Of a stretch of DNA of 64,000 nt, positions 8,765-17,404 are shown piece by piece. Every line of letters begins with the position of its first letter. The stretch's first letter is position 1. The DNA is from Pyrobaculum sp. WP30 (lineage in GTDB: Archaea; Thermoproteota; Thermoprotei; Thermoproteales; Thermoproteaceae): NCBI GenBank assembly GCA_001189275.1, contig CP012158.1, positions 1,727,704 through 1,791,703 of the forward strand, given 5' to 3'. The notes beneath the pieces were generated by a model that saw nothing but the letters and a program-made list of their open reading frames with translations, searched no databases and was not told where the DNA came from. The position numbers were made by a program, and so were the translations under genes.

Positions 8765-9142
8765 ATGAGTTTTGAAGAGGCTGAGCTCCTCAGACTTAGG
8801 GCTGAGGCGTTTCTGCGAAATGCGGAGCGTCTATATGCCGAGGGCGAATACGACCTGGCGGCGTTTAGCATAGAGCAATACTGCCGGCTTATGCTGAAAT
8901 ACAAGCTTCTCCTCAAAACCGGCGCCTACCCCCGCGCGCACTCCCTCATCAGGCTGGTCAGAGAGCTCGGCAAGGCCGCGGAGGGGGCCAAGAGGTTGCT
9001 CAAGGACATAATAATGCTGACCAAAATAGAGGACGCCTACATAGGCTCCAGATGCCTCCCCCGGAGATACGAAAAGGAGGAAGTTGAGGCTATGTTGAAT
9101 TACGTCAAGGAGAAGTTTAGGCCTACAATAGATGAGCTTTGA
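8765..9142 (+). CDS. HEPN-domain protein
   Basis: A helical 125-residue protein of the HEPN family, the usual partner of minimal nucleotidyltransferases. The pattern EEAELLRLRAEAFLRNAE, then FSIEQYCRLMLKYKLLL and PRAHSLIRLVREL, matches the four-helix HEPN layout, including the histidine before the third helix. I do not see a clean R-x(4-6)-H RNase motif, so catalytic activity is uncertain. The reading frame is open further upstream, but a TATA-like ATATTAAAG at 8734-8742 suits ATG 8765 (or 8747). It overlaps the next gene by 11 nt, the usual arrangement of HEPN-MNT toxin-antitoxin pairs. Confidence 0.8.
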   Translation: MSFEEAELLRLRAEAFLRNAERLYAEGEYDLAAFSIEQYCRLMLKYKLLLKTGAYPRAHSLIRLVRELGKAAEGAKRLLKDIIMLTKIEDAYIGSRCLPRRYEKEEVEAMLNYVKEKFRPTIDEL

Positions 9143-9461
9143 TATCTACATAGAGGAGGGGGAAAAGGCGCTTGAGGCGCTCCGGAAATACCGAGAAGTG
9201 GCGGAGAAAGTTAAAGAAGCGGCAAGAAAAATCGCCGGCGACGCCAAGATCTATGTCTTCGGCTCAGCGCTCACAGGACGGTACACGGCGGCAAGCGACA
9301 TCGACATCCTAATCGTGGCCGACATAGGGAAAGAAGAAGTAGCCATCCTCAAGGCTGAGATATACAAGGCGGTAGACGCACCTGTGGAGGTCCACGTGGC
9401 GACGCAGGAACTATTCGAAAGATGGTACAAACGCTTCATCTATAAACTAGAAGAGATCTAA
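9132..9461 (+). CDS. MNT-type nucleotidyltransferase (HEPN partner)
   Basis: A 109-residue minimal nucleotidyltransferase. The active-site signature is complete: FGSALTGRYTAASDIDILIV, with GS and D-x-D, then a third acidic position in APVEVHVAT. Family members act as antitoxins that neutralise HEPN RNases, in some systems by AMPylation. The overlap with the HEPN gene indicates one operon. The N-terminal 45 residues form a charged helix that could contact the partner. Substrate and role here are inferred from context. Confidence 0.85.
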   Translation: MSFDIYIEEGEKALEALRKYREVAEKVKEAARKIAGDAKIYVFGSALTGRYTAASDIDILIVADIGKEEVAILKAEIYKAVDAPVEVHVATQELFERWYKRFIYKLEEI

Positions 9462-9784
9462 CCCGCCCCAAAGGCGGCCTCATTACGCAACTAGGCTTCA
9501 GCTCGCTGATATATCCGAATTATTCAATCCATGTTCAGGGTTAAATACTGTAATACGTAAATGTGAGATTCCTCTGTTTTTCGCAACTTATGAAGGCGAT
9601 CCCCACCGGCCTTAATGAGGGTTTTTGCAGTTAGTAGTATATATGTATATATAATATGTGTAGCTTAATGAAGATTTTCGTTGCCACACTGGAGAATAAT
9701 AGCTGTGCGGAGCCCTGAGGACGCCTACAGACTAGTGGCTCTTCTAGACGGCGTGTACAAGGGGAATTATTTAAATGGGAGTCC
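9462..9784 (+). other. Intergenic region with a TGTACA motif
   Basis: There is no intact gene. A short open stretch (about 9704-9782) reads RSPEDAYRLVALLDGVYKGN and may be a coding scrap or chance. A TGTACA motif at 9754-9759 and a TATA-like AATTATTTAAA at 9765-9775 lie just before the next gene. The same TGTAC core recurs in the two following promoters. Confidence 0.45.
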
Positions 9785-10351
9785 ATGAAGAGGAACGTGT
9801 CTAAAACTACCGTTCCTGTAGACAGCGAGGTGGCTAAGGAGGTGTCGTCGGTGGCGAAGACTCAAGGTTTTTCTGTGGTGAAGCTGGCGTCTGACTCGCT
9901 TAAACTCGCCGTGGAGCTCCTCCGGAGGGGCATCACGCCAACGAAGGCCCTTGAGATGTTTAGACTCACCGAGAAGATCCTAGCCTTCGACGTGGTGCCC
10001 GTGCCTCTCTCATACCTCGAGCTCGTGGCGAGGAAGTGGAAGATGTGCGAAGACCAAGAGGTGGAGCAGTTCCTGCGGGAAACCGGCGAGAAGTTCGGCA
10101 AGGTCGTCGCAGCTGAGTACAGAACCTTCGGGGAGTTCATGGCCACCGCATCGCAGTTCTTCTCCATGTTCCCAGTGGCCAGGCTGTCCTTCAGCAAGAG
10201 CGGAAACACTTGGCGGATAGTCTTCACAGCCACCGGGGAGCTCTCGGTGAAGTGCCTTGGGTACTTCGCAGAGGAGGCGATAAAGCAGTTCGGGTGTTCC
10301 GTGAAGACGAGCTACGAGGGGAACATAATAATCGCCGAAGTGACGTGCTAA
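9785..10351 (+). CDS. Candidate RHH-type regulator, paralogue of the next gene
   Basis: A 188-residue protein of unknown family. The N-terminal 50 residues (KTTVPVDSEVAKEVSSVAK, then a helix with KLASDSLKLAVELL) fit a ribbon-helix-helix DNA-binding domain: a short strand followed by two helices. A second part has a tryptophan and aromatic-rich centre and ends with two cysteines (QFGCSVKTS and VTC at the terminus) that might bind a metal or sense redox state. The gene downstream has the same plan in a shorter form. Position next to the respiratory operon and shared TGTAC motifs suggest a transcription factor (inference). Confidence 0.5.
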   Translation: MKRNVSKTTVPVDSEVAKEVSSVAKTQGFSVVKLASDSLKLAVELLRRGITPTKALEMFRLTEKILAFDVVPVPLSYLELVARKWKMCEDQEVEQFLRETGEKFGKVVAAEYRTFGEFMATASQFFSMFPVARLSFSKSGNTWRIVFTATGELSVKCLGYFAEEAIKQFGCSVKTSYEGNIIIAEVTC

Positions 10352-10354
10352 GAT

Positions 10355-10380
10355 TTATATTCTGTGTACATTTTAGTACA
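10355..10380 (+). promoter_or_regulatory. TATA plus TGTAC inverted repeat before the second regulator
   Basis: TTATATTCTGTGTACA is followed by TTTTAGTACA, forming TGTAC-6 nt-GTACA with centres 11 bp apart. The half-sites overlap the expected transcription start of the gene at 10380. The 16-bp beginning recurs exactly at 10818-10833. Confidence 0.6.
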
Positions 10381-10817
10381 TGCCCTCGAAATATTCACGG
10401 CTTGCCGTTGAGAGACCCCTCGCCGACGAGTTTTCCCTAAAAGTAAGGCGAATAGGCAGAAAACCCTCAGAGGTCGTCACCGCAGTTCTGGCCGCTGTTA
10501 TCGACGGCGTGGATCACGGCATCGACCCAATAGACATGATCCACATATGCAGAGTTGCCCGGAGCATAGGCCCCGGCAGATCCGGCTACGAGGCAGGTGT
10601 AAACGCCGGCGTCCTCCTCCGGGCATATTACAAGCCGAAGGAGTTTCTGGAAGTCATGGCCAGGATAGGCCCTCAGATAATGGGCGTCTACCGGGTGGCG
10701 CCGAACACCTTCCGAGTGACAGACTCCCAGGTCCGGGAAACCGTGAAGGGCCTATTCACAGGCATGGGGTGCAGATGCGAGGAGCAGCAGGAACTTCTGA
10801 AAATTCACTGCGGGTAG
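10380..10817 (+). CDS. Candidate RHH-type regulator with C-terminal cysteines
   Basis: A 145-residue protein that aligns by eye with the previous gene product. It has an N-terminal ribbon-helix-helix-like segment (SRLAVERPLADEFSLKVRR, then PSEVVTAVLAAVIDG), the shared phrase GIDPIDMIHICRVAR (compare GITPTKALEMFRLTE), and a C-terminal part ending in GCRCEEQQELLKIHC. Three clustered cysteines could ligate a metal or FeS centre. Transcription probably begins at or near the ATG. It lies 100 nt upstream of the molybdoenzyme operon and is likely its regulator (inference from context). Confidence 0.5.
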   Translation: MPSKYSRLAVERPLADEFSLKVRRIGRKPSEVVTAVLAAVIDGVDHGIDPIDMIHICRVARSIGPGRSGYEAGVNAGVLLRAYYKPKEFLEVMARIGPQIMGVYRVAPNTFRVTDSQVRETVKGLFTGMGCRCEEQQELLKIHCG

Positions 10818-10863
10818 TTATATTCTGTGTACACATCTGTACGCTTGATATAAACCTTGTACA
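10818..10863 (+). promoter_or_regulatory. Array of three TGTAC motifs before the molybdoenzyme
   Basis: TTATATTCTGTGTACA at 10818-10833 repeats the element before the second regulator. TGTAC cores start at 10828, 10838 and 10858, that is at 10 and 20 bp spacing on the same DNA face. The operon's own TATA (TTTATAAAAG, about 10890-10899) lies downstream, so these sites sit in an upstream activator or repressor position relative to the ATG at 10917. Confidence 0.6.
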
Positions 10864-10916
10864 TGCTTGAACAAGATTTATAATCAGCTTTATAAAAGTA
10901 TCTGTATTTCACACCT

Positions 10917-13900
10917 ATGGAAATTACCCGGAGAGAGGCTATAAAGCTGGGCGTCGCCGCTGGCGTTTTAGGCGGAGTCTCTGGAGTTTTGCTGAAGGCG
11001 GCGGCTGAAAGCCCTGAGACGAAAAGTGAAGGCGCCCTTTCTGTTGTTTCCGTGCCGTCTATATGCGGCATGTGCATGGCCCAGTGCGCAATATGGGTCG
11101 ACGTGGTTAACGGAAAGCCGGTGAGGATTAGGCCCAACACCAACGCCCCCACCAGCGCCATAGGGATATGCGCAAGAGGCGTCTCCGGCACCTTCAACAC
11201 CTGGCTCAACCCAGACGCCATCAAGAAGCCCATGGCCCGCAAGGCACTGGTGGACTGGGCTCAGGGCAAGATCAGCTGGGAGGAGGCTAAGCGCCAGCTG
11301 GCCCAGAGCCGCGGCAGACACGACGACATGGTGGAAACCGACTGGAACACTGCCATAGAGATAATTGCCAAGAAGCTGAAGGAGCTCGCCGACAACAACG
11401 AGCGCCACGCCTTCACCTTCCTCTTCGGCGCCTGGGGCCCCATAGCCTCTATGAGGGCGGGCGTCCCCATAGCTAGATTCGCCGACGCATTCGGCGGCGG
11501 GCAGATAACCTTTGACAACCCCTACTGCACATACCCCCGCTACCTTGGCCACTGGCTGACGTGGGGCCACGGACACCAGGCCCATACCGCATGTGTAGAC
11601 TACGGCGAGGCCGACGCCGTCCTTGTGGTGAGGAGGAACGTAATCGGCGCCGGCGTCGTGACGGAGACCTGGCGCTTCATGGAGGCGGTTAAACGAGGCG
11701 CCAAGATAGTGGTGATCAGCCCCGTGTTTGACGAAACCGCGTCCTACGCCACGGTGTGGCTACCGGTCAAGCCAGGCACGGACCTCGCCGTGTTAAACGC
11801 CTTCATAAAGTACATAATCGACAACAAGTACTACGTAGAGCCCTACCTCGTCAAGTACACCAACGCGCCATTTCTGATAAAAACCAACGACGGCCTCCCG
11901 CTCCTCGCCTCGGAGGTGGCATGGGATAAATACGGCGCCGCGGAGCCCAAGGAGTTCGCCTACGTGGTGTGGGACGGCGGAGCCCCGGCGCCGGACGCCT
12001 CCGCCAAATCTCCGGCGCTCTTCGGCGAGTACGAGATCCAGCTTAAAGACGGCACCGCCGTCAAGGTCAAGACCGCGCTTCAGATCTTGAGGGAGTGGGT
12101 AGATGCAAACTTGGTGGCGTTGGCGAAAAAACACGGCGTGGCGGATTACATGGAGGCCGTTGCCAGAGAAGCCGACGTGGACGTCAACAAGCTGAGGGAG
12201 GCGGCGGAGATCGTGGCGAAGTACCGGGCGGTGTCGCCCATCGGCTGGCACGACCCGAGGTACAGCAACTCGCCGCAGGTTTGGAGGGCCGTGGGCATAA
12301 TCATGGCTCTGCTCGGCAGGTTAGAACAGCCGGGCGGTCTCTTCCTCTTGACCCACCTAATCATGCCCTACGCAGATGTTTACACCAAGGCCATGAAGTA
12401 TACGAGGAAAGACGTGCCGTATAAGACGATACGGGGTCTCACCTTCTCCGAGTACGTGGCGGCGTACGGCTTCGGCATCTACACAGTGCCTCTGGCGCCG
12501 CCTCTGCCGGGCCCAAGCGACCGCGGCGCCAAGCCCGTCGCCGCCCTCACAGAGGTGTGGGGAGAGGAGGCGGAGAAGAAGGGCTACCTCTACCCCTACG
12601 ACACGGTACAGGCACTTTACGAAAGCGTGGTGCACGGCAAGCCCTTCAAGACGAAGGTGGCGTTTATCATAGGCTCCAACCCCATACCGCAAATAGGCAA
12701 CAGCAGGTTGGTAGAGGAGATCTTCAGAAACCTCGACCTCGTGATTATCCACGACATACAGTTCAACGACTCCACAGCCTTCGCCGACTTGATACTGCCG
12801 GACCTGCCCTACCTTGAGCGACTCGACTTGGCGCTCCCCGGGCCCTTCTCGCCGTTCCCCACCATATCTGTGAGATTCCCCTGGTACTACGAAGAGTACA
12901 TGCAGAAAGTCCAACAAGGCGAGAAGCCGGGTGAGCTCGATAAGAAGTACAGGTCAAGAGACGGCAGAACAGCCTTCGAGGTGCTTCTCATGGTGGCTAG
13001 GAGGATTCAGCAACTCGGCGTCAAGGCGAGAGACGGCACAGATTGGCCGCAGAACATGCCCGTGGGCATGATCACGGAAGACGGCATATTCCCCATCACA
13101 AACTTAAAAGCCTTTATCAACGCCACGTTCCGCCGCGTGAGGATCATAGACGAGAATGGGCAGATCAGAGCGCCGACGGTAGACGACGTCTACAAGATGG
13201 GCGGCTACATGGTCCTCGTGCCGACGGGTCGCATGGAGGTGGTGGTGGACGATAGGTGGAGCCAAGCCCTCGGCAAGGAGGTAAAGGTCAAGGTCCACGT
13301 CTTCAGGCCGGTTAAATACAGCGTAGAGCTGGAGAGACAGCTGTGGTTTGATGTGCATTACAACTCGCCTCTGGCCAAGGGCCAGGCCCCGTTCCCCACC
13401 CCCAGCGGCCGTGTGGAGATCTACAGCATAAACCTGGCCTACGACGTGAAAAGGGTGTTCGGCAAGCCCGCCACCTCCATAGATCCGTCAGACCTTGAGG
13501 GCGCGAAGAGCGGCGTGGATCCGCTCTTCTCGCCGGTGCCGCTCTACGCCGGGATGGCTAGGCCGGATTACATGTGGGCCGTCGGCCAGCCTACGGAGGA
13601 CGTTGAGATAAACGGGCTTGCGCCTCCCGACCCGCCGAGGAGGCTTCTGCTCGTGTACCGCCACGGCCCCTTCACCCACACCCATAGCGCGACGCAGAAC
13701 AACCTGCTCCTCGACACGTTGACGCCCGACGAACTCTTAACGGCTTGGATCCACCCAGACACAGCCGCCAGGCTTGGCGTGAAAGACGGCGACTTCATAG
13801 AGGTAAGGCCTGCGGCGCCTAAGGTGTTGAAGCAGCTGGAGGCAGTGGGCGTTAAGGAGGTGCCGACGGCGAGGTTTAGAGTTAGGGTGACTAAATTCGT

Positions 13901-14099
13901 TAGGCCGGACATGATTGCGATCTACCACTACTGGCTCGTGCCCAGGGGGAGGCTCCGCGTCAAGGCGGAGAAGCTGGCCGGCCTGCGCTCCGGCTTCAGC
14001 GACGACAACTATCTCGGCCCGCTTATGGCCAGCAAGCTCGGCGCCGCGGGGGCCATGGGCAACACAGTGGTAGAAGTGGCCAGGTTGGGTGGGCTATGA
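10917..14099 (+). CDS. Tat-exported molybdopterin oxidoreductase, catalytic subunit
   Basis: A 1,060-residue DMSO-reductase-superfamily enzyme. The twin-arginine signal TRREAIKLG (residues 4-12) precedes a hydrophobic stretch, so the subunit should act outside the membrane. The 4Fe-4S ligands are C50, C53, C57 and C85. C204 in DNPYCTYPR is the probable molybdenum ligand, as in polysulfide, tetrathionate and arsenate reductases. Further landmarks are GSNPIPQIGNSR and HDIQFNDSTAFADLILPD. The large size resembles TtrA-like enzymes. The substrate cannot be fixed by eye: tetrathionate, thiosulfate or polysulfide, arsenate and selenate are all possible. It is first in an operon with an FeS subunit and an NrfD-like subunit; the stop overlaps the next start. 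Confidence 0.88.
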   Translation: MEITRREAIKLGVAAGVLGGVSGVLLKAAAESPETKSEGALSVVSVPSICGMCMAQCAIWVDVVNGKPVRIRPNTNAPTSAIGICARGVSGTFNTWLNPDAIKKPMARKALVDWAQGKISWEEAKRQLAQSRGRHDDMVETDWNTAIEIIAKKLKELADNNERHAFTFLFGAWGPIASMRAGVPIARFADAFGGGQITFDNPYCTYPRYLGHWLTWGHGHQAHTACVDYGEADAVLVVRRNVIGAGVVTETWRFMEAVKRGAKIVVISPVFDETASYATVWLPVKPGTDLAVLNAFIKYIIDNKYYVEPYLVKYTNAPFLIKTNDGLPLLASEVAWDKYGAAEPKEFAYVVWDGGAPAPDASAKSPALFGEYEIQLKDGTAVKVKTALQILREWVDANLVALAKKHGVADYMEAVAREADVDVNKLREAAEIVAKYRAVSPIGWHDPRYSNSPQVWRAVGIIMALLGRLEQPGGLFLLTHLIMPYADVYTKAMKYTRKDVPYKTIRGLTFSEYVAAYGFGIYTVPLAPPLPGPSDRGAKPVAALTEVWGEEAEKKGYLYPYDTVQALYESVVHGKPFKTKVAFIIGSNPIPQIGNSRLVEEIFRNLDLVIIHDIQFNDSTAFADLILPDLPYLERLDLALPGPFSPFPTISVRFPWYYEEYMQKVQQGEKPGELDKKYRSRDGRTAFEVLLMVARRIQQLGVKARDGTDWPQNMPVGMITEDGIFPITNLKAFINATFRRVRIIDENGQIRAPTVDDVYKMGGYMVLVPTGRMEVVVDDRWSQALGKEVKVKVHVFRPVKYSVELERQLWFDVHYNSPLAKGQAPFPTPSGRVEIYSINLAYDVKRVFGKPATSIDPSDLEGAKSGVDPLFSPVPLYAGMARPDYMWAVGQPTEDVEINGLAPPDPPRRLLLVYRHGPFTHTHSATQNNLLLDTLTPDELLTAWIHPDTAARLGVKDGDFIEVRPAAPKVLKQLEAVGVKEVPTARFRVRVTKFVRPDMIAIYHYWLVPRGRLRVKAEKLAGLRSGFSDDNYLGPLMASKLGAAGAMGNTVVEVARLGGL

Positions 14100-14788
14100 G
14101 GCCGGTGTTTGTAATCGACATAAATAAGTGCGTCGGCTGCCGCTCCTGCGTGGCGGCTTGCATACAAGAACACGGCCAAGTCTTCACAGCCGCCAAGCCC
14201 GCTAATAGGGGCAAGCCGCAGACCGTGAAGCTTAGGACTTGGGTGGAGTGGCGCGAGTCTGAGGACCCGCCGGCGAGGAGGTTCATGTCTTCGCTGTGTT
14301 ACCACTGCGAAGATACGCCTTGTCAGAGGGTGTGCCCCACTGGCGCCACCTACAAGACGCCGGAGGGCGTCGTGCTTGTGGACAAGGACCTCTGCATAGG
14401 CTGTGGCTACTGCATCATCGCGTGTCCCTACGGCTCTAGGTACAGGCCGGAGCCTCATGAGTGGAGAGAGGCGGAGGAGAAGCCGCTTGTCAAGGAGGCG
14501 GAGGCCGGCGCGGCCTACGGCGGCGTCCTCTTCAAGCCGCCTGTGCCTAACAAATGGGCGTTTAGAGTAGACGCCGTGGATAAATGCACCTTCTGCTACC
14601 ACAGATACAAGGGAGACGGCAAGCTGTGGACGCCGGCGTGCGTCGAGGTGTGTCCCACAGGCTCTAGGCTCTTCGGCGACCTTGACGACCCCAGCGACCC
14701 GGTGGCCGAGCTCGTGCGGAGTGGCGTCGCCAAGCTGGCGAGGCCGGATCTCAAGACCGGAGGAAGAGTGTACTACGTGGGGCTATGA
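14096..14788 (+). CDS. 4Fe-4S electron-transfer subunit of the molybdoenzyme
   Basis: A 230-residue DmsB/PsrB/TtrB-like protein with four cysteine clusters: CVGCRSCVAAC, CYHCEDTPCQRVC, CIGCGYCIIAC and CTFCYHRY...CVEVC. They would hold four 4Fe-4S centres passing electrons from the membrane subunit to the molybdenum site. There is no signal peptide, so it is probably exported together with the Tat-bearing catalytic subunit. It overlaps the genes on both sides by 4 nt. Confidence 0.92.
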   Translation: MRPVFVIDINKCVGCRSCVAACIQEHGQVFTAAKPANRGKPQTVKLRTWVEWRESEDPPARRFMSSLCYHCEDTPCQRVCPTGATYKTPEGVVLVDKDLCIGCGYCIIACPYGSRYRPEPHEWREAEEKPLVKEAEAGAAYGGVLFKPPVPNKWAFRVDAVDKCTFCYHRYKGDGKLWTPACVEVCPTGSRLFGDLDDPSDPVAELVRSGVAKLARPDLKTGGRVYYVGL

Positions 14789-15618
14789 TAGTCCGCAACC
14801 AGGTCTGGGGCCTGCCCATCGCCGTGGAGATGACGTTGCTAGCCGTGGCCAGCTTCGCCGTTGTGTGGGCTTATATCTTCTGGCGCAGGGGGGACGTCAA
14901 GGCCGCGGCGGTAGGCGGGGCGCTGGGGGTTGTGTTGCCCGCCGCCGCCCTCGGCATATTGGCCTCCGAGTTGCTGAAGCCGCCGACAGCCGGCATATTG
15001 GTGTTGCCTTTGCTCAACCCTCACGCTAATCTATCCAGCTGGATGGTGTGGGGCGCCTCCGGGATATCGCTACTGATATTGCTCTCTCTGTTATTCACCG
15101 CGCCTTTGATAAAGCCGTTTGACAAAATAGCGGTGTGGGGCAGAGACAGGAGGGTGATGAACGCGCTGGGTCTCTTGATGTCGGCATTTGGCGTCTTTGT
15201 AGCGTTGTACACCGGGCTGGTGTTGGCATACGAGAGAGGCATACCGTTCTGGCACAGCGCCGCCGTGCCTCTGCTTGCGTTGTTTATGGGCGTGGCGGCG
15301 GGAAGCGGCCTCTACGGGCTGTTGGGCAGAGTGGAGACGGGGAAGTGGATAGCCCTCGGCAGTGGATTAGCCGCGTTGATATACCTAATCCATCTGTATC
15401 TGTCGCTGATAGGGCCGGCGGCAGCGGCGTTCAGCGCCCAGGGCGCCATGTCGGACCCGGCGGCCTTAGGCGGCGTGGCGTTGGCTCTTGCCGCCGCGGC
15501 CGTTGCCATGTTTGGGAGGAAGAGGCCCAGCGTGGTGGCCGCAGGCGCCTTGGCGATAGTCGCGGTCATCTTGATAAGAATGTCGTTGCTGCTCTGGGGA
15601 GCCTGGGACTTTCCCTAA
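14785..15618 (+). CDS. NrfD/PsrC-like membrane anchor subunit
   Basis: A 277-residue protein with about eight membrane helices, lacking haem-ligand patterns. NrfD-type subunits oxidise quinol in the membrane and pass electrons to the FeS subunit. Identification rests on hydrophobicity, length and position as the third gene of the operon rather than on a strong motif. The charged loop KPFDKIAVWGRDRRVMN lies between helices 3 and 4. A 65-nt gap with its own TATA separates it from the flavoprotein gene downstream. Confidence 0.78.
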   Translation: MIVRNQVWGLPIAVEMTLLAVASFAVVWAYIFWRRGDVKAAAVGGALGVVLPAAALGILASELLKPPTAGILVLPLLNPHANLSSWMVWGASGISLLILLSLLFTAPLIKPFDKIAVWGRDRRVMNALGLLMSAFGVFVALYTGLVLAYERGIPFWHSAAVPLLALFMGVAAGSGLYGLLGRVETGKWIALGSGLAALIYLIHLYLSLIGPAAAAFSAQGAMSDPAALGGVALALAAAAVAMFGRKRPSVVAAGALAIVAVILIRMSLLLWGAWDFP

Positions 15619-15683
15619 CTTCAAGTGTGCATAATTGTTCATTTTTTGGGGTAAAACTTAAAAAGAGACCAAAACTCAACCAT

Positions 15684-16844
15684 ATGGTCAAAAAATTGTT
15701 GGTACTGGGTGGCGGCTTTGGCGGCTTGTCGATTTCAAGAGAGGTGCGGGAGAGGCTTGGACCTGGCGAGGTTGAGATCACGGTAGTGGACATGAGGGAT
15801 AGGACTGAGTTCCGCCCCGCCTACCTCTATGTGGCCTTTGGATACAGAAAGCCGGAACAGATCTCGGCGCCGCTTGAGCATCTGAAAAAGTATAAGATAA
15901 ACTTCGTGAAGGCAAAAGTAACTAAGATAGATCCTGCCAACAGGAAAGTCTCCACGACAGCTGGCGACTTCACATACGACGACTTGGTGGTGGCTCTGGG
16001 GGCGGAGACTGTAGACACCGGCCTTCCACACACATGGGAGCTGGAGCCGTCGTTGAAGGTGGCTGAAACACTTTCACAACTTAAGCAGGGCCACATCGTC
16101 ATTGGCGCCTATTCTCTTCCCTATCGTTGCCCGCCGGCGCCGATTGAGTTGGCTATGTTGACGCATTTCTACTACCTCACCAGGGGACTTAGGGACAAGG
16201 TGAAGATTACAGTGGTTCACCCCTCGAAGAGGCCCTTTGAGAGCTTCGGCCCCACTGCGGCCAAGTGGATGTCCGGCTTCCTTCAGCAACTCGGCATTGA
16301 GTACATCGGCGTGGGACAGGGACAAGCCATTAAGTCTATTGGCAAGAACGAGCTTGAGCTCACCAACGGCGAGAGGGTCAAGTTCGACGCGGCGTTTATA
16401 GTTCCTCCGCACAAGGCGCCCGACCCCGTTCTCAACAGCGACTTAGCTAAGAACGGCTGGGCCGCGCCGCGGGTTCCCGCAAACGGCGACTTCAGAAGCG
16501 AGAAATACGACGACGTCTACGTGGTGGGCGACGTGGCGGCCCCCAACGTCCCGGTTGGCATGGCCGGCACCATACTCCACAGCTACTCTCCGTGGGTGTT
16601 AAACAACATCGTGGCGGATCTCGCCGGCGTGTCTCTGGGCAATCCGCCGTTTAGGATGGTGGGCACCTGCGCCCTCGACGTCGGCGCATACGGCATGGCC
16701 GCCGCCTGCGACTTCACGCCATTTGTGAAGAAGCAGAAGCCGTATCCAGACTGCATGTTCCTGCCGCCTTCGCCAGTGACGCGGATATTTAAAGAGATGT
16801 TCGAGAAAATATACTTTAACTGGTTGTTGGGTGTGGTGCCATGA
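15684..16844 (+). CDS. Sulfide:quinone-oxidoreductase-like FAD flavoprotein
   Basis: A 386-residue pyridine-nucleotide-disulfide-oxidoreductase-fold protein. The N-terminal FAD loop is LGGGFGGLSISREV; a second motif DDLVVALGAET and the late VYVVGDVAAPN complete the FAD site. Cysteines occur at CPPAP (about 150), TCALD (about 331) and in AACDF and DCMF near the end. They are candidates for the redox-active pair of SQR or for a related type II NADH dehydrogenase. The C-terminal helix may bind the membrane. ATG 15684 follows a TATA-like ACTTAAAAA by about 25 nt. It overlaps a DUF1641 gene by 4 nt, a pairing common in archaea. Confidence 0.82.
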   Translation: MVKKLLVLGGGFGGLSISREVRERLGPGEVEITVVDMRDRTEFRPAYLYVAFGYRKPEQISAPLEHLKKYKINFVKAKVTKIDPANRKVSTTAGDFTYDDLVVALGAETVDTGLPHTWELEPSLKVAETLSQLKQGHIVIGAYSLPYRCPPAPIELAMLTHFYYLTRGLRDKVKITVVHPSKRPFESFGPTAAKWMSGFLQQLGIEYIGVGQGQAIKSIGKNELELTNGERVKFDAAFIVPPHKAPDPVLNSDLAKNGWAAPRVPANGDFRSEKYDDVYVVGDVAAPNVPVGMAGTILHSYSPWVLNNIVADLAGVSLGNPPFRMVGTCALDVGAYGMAAACDFTPFVKKQKPYPDCMFLPPSPVTRIFKEMFEKIYFNWLLGVVP

Positions 16845-17272
16845 CCGAGGTGGTGACAATCCCCAAGGCCGACTACGAGAAGCTACTTGCCGATGTGGCG
16901 GCGCTTAGAAAAGAAGTTGAGGAATTAAGTTCCCTGCTACTACCTGTAAAAATAGTGTTGGAGAAGTTGCCGCATTTGATGGCTGATATCCAAGTCTTTA
17001 AGGTGGCCGCGCCGCTGATATCTATGCTGACCATAATGGACATGGCCGACATAAACGCCATGGGCGCCGCGATGCAAGGCGGCGTCACCTGCACCAGCAA
17101 GGCACTGCGGCAAATCGCCGAAAACGGCGCGCCGAAGGTGGGCCTCCTCGGCCTGCTCAGCGCCATGCGCGACCCGGAGGTCCAGAAGGCCATGGGCTTG
17201 ATGCTGACAATACTGAAATCGATGGGTAGTTGCATGGAGGAGAACCTCAAACAAGTCAGCGAAAAATCCTAG
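16841..17272 (+). CDS. DUF1641 protein
   Basis: A 143-residue protein with an N-terminal coiled-coil-like helix (residues 8-35) followed by the DUF1641 signature: an amphipathic region with LMLTILKSMGSCM near the end, and two cysteines (VTCTSKAL, GSCMEE). DUF1641 proteins are typically coded next to SQR-like flavoproteins or formate dehydrogenases; their function is unknown, though a role in anchoring or assembly is plausible. The 4-nt overlap with the flavoprotein gene implies co-translation. Confidence 0.78.
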   Translation: MTEVVTIPKADYEKLLADVAALRKEVEELSSLLLPVKIVLEKLPHLMADIQVFKVAAPLISMLTIMDMADINAMGAAMQGGVTCTSKALRQIAENGAPKVGLLGLLSAMRDPEVQKAMGLMLTILKSMGSCMEENLKQVSEKS

Positions 17273-17404
17273 TTTTTCAATCCCCTCTGTTTCCTGCCGG
17301 CACAGCAGTGTGTCATCAAGTGGTTCTACCTTGAGCAAGGCGGAGATCCCGCCGGCGGCTAGGGAGAGGCTGGAAAGTTTTTAACGGAGGGGGCTGTGTA
17401 GGCT

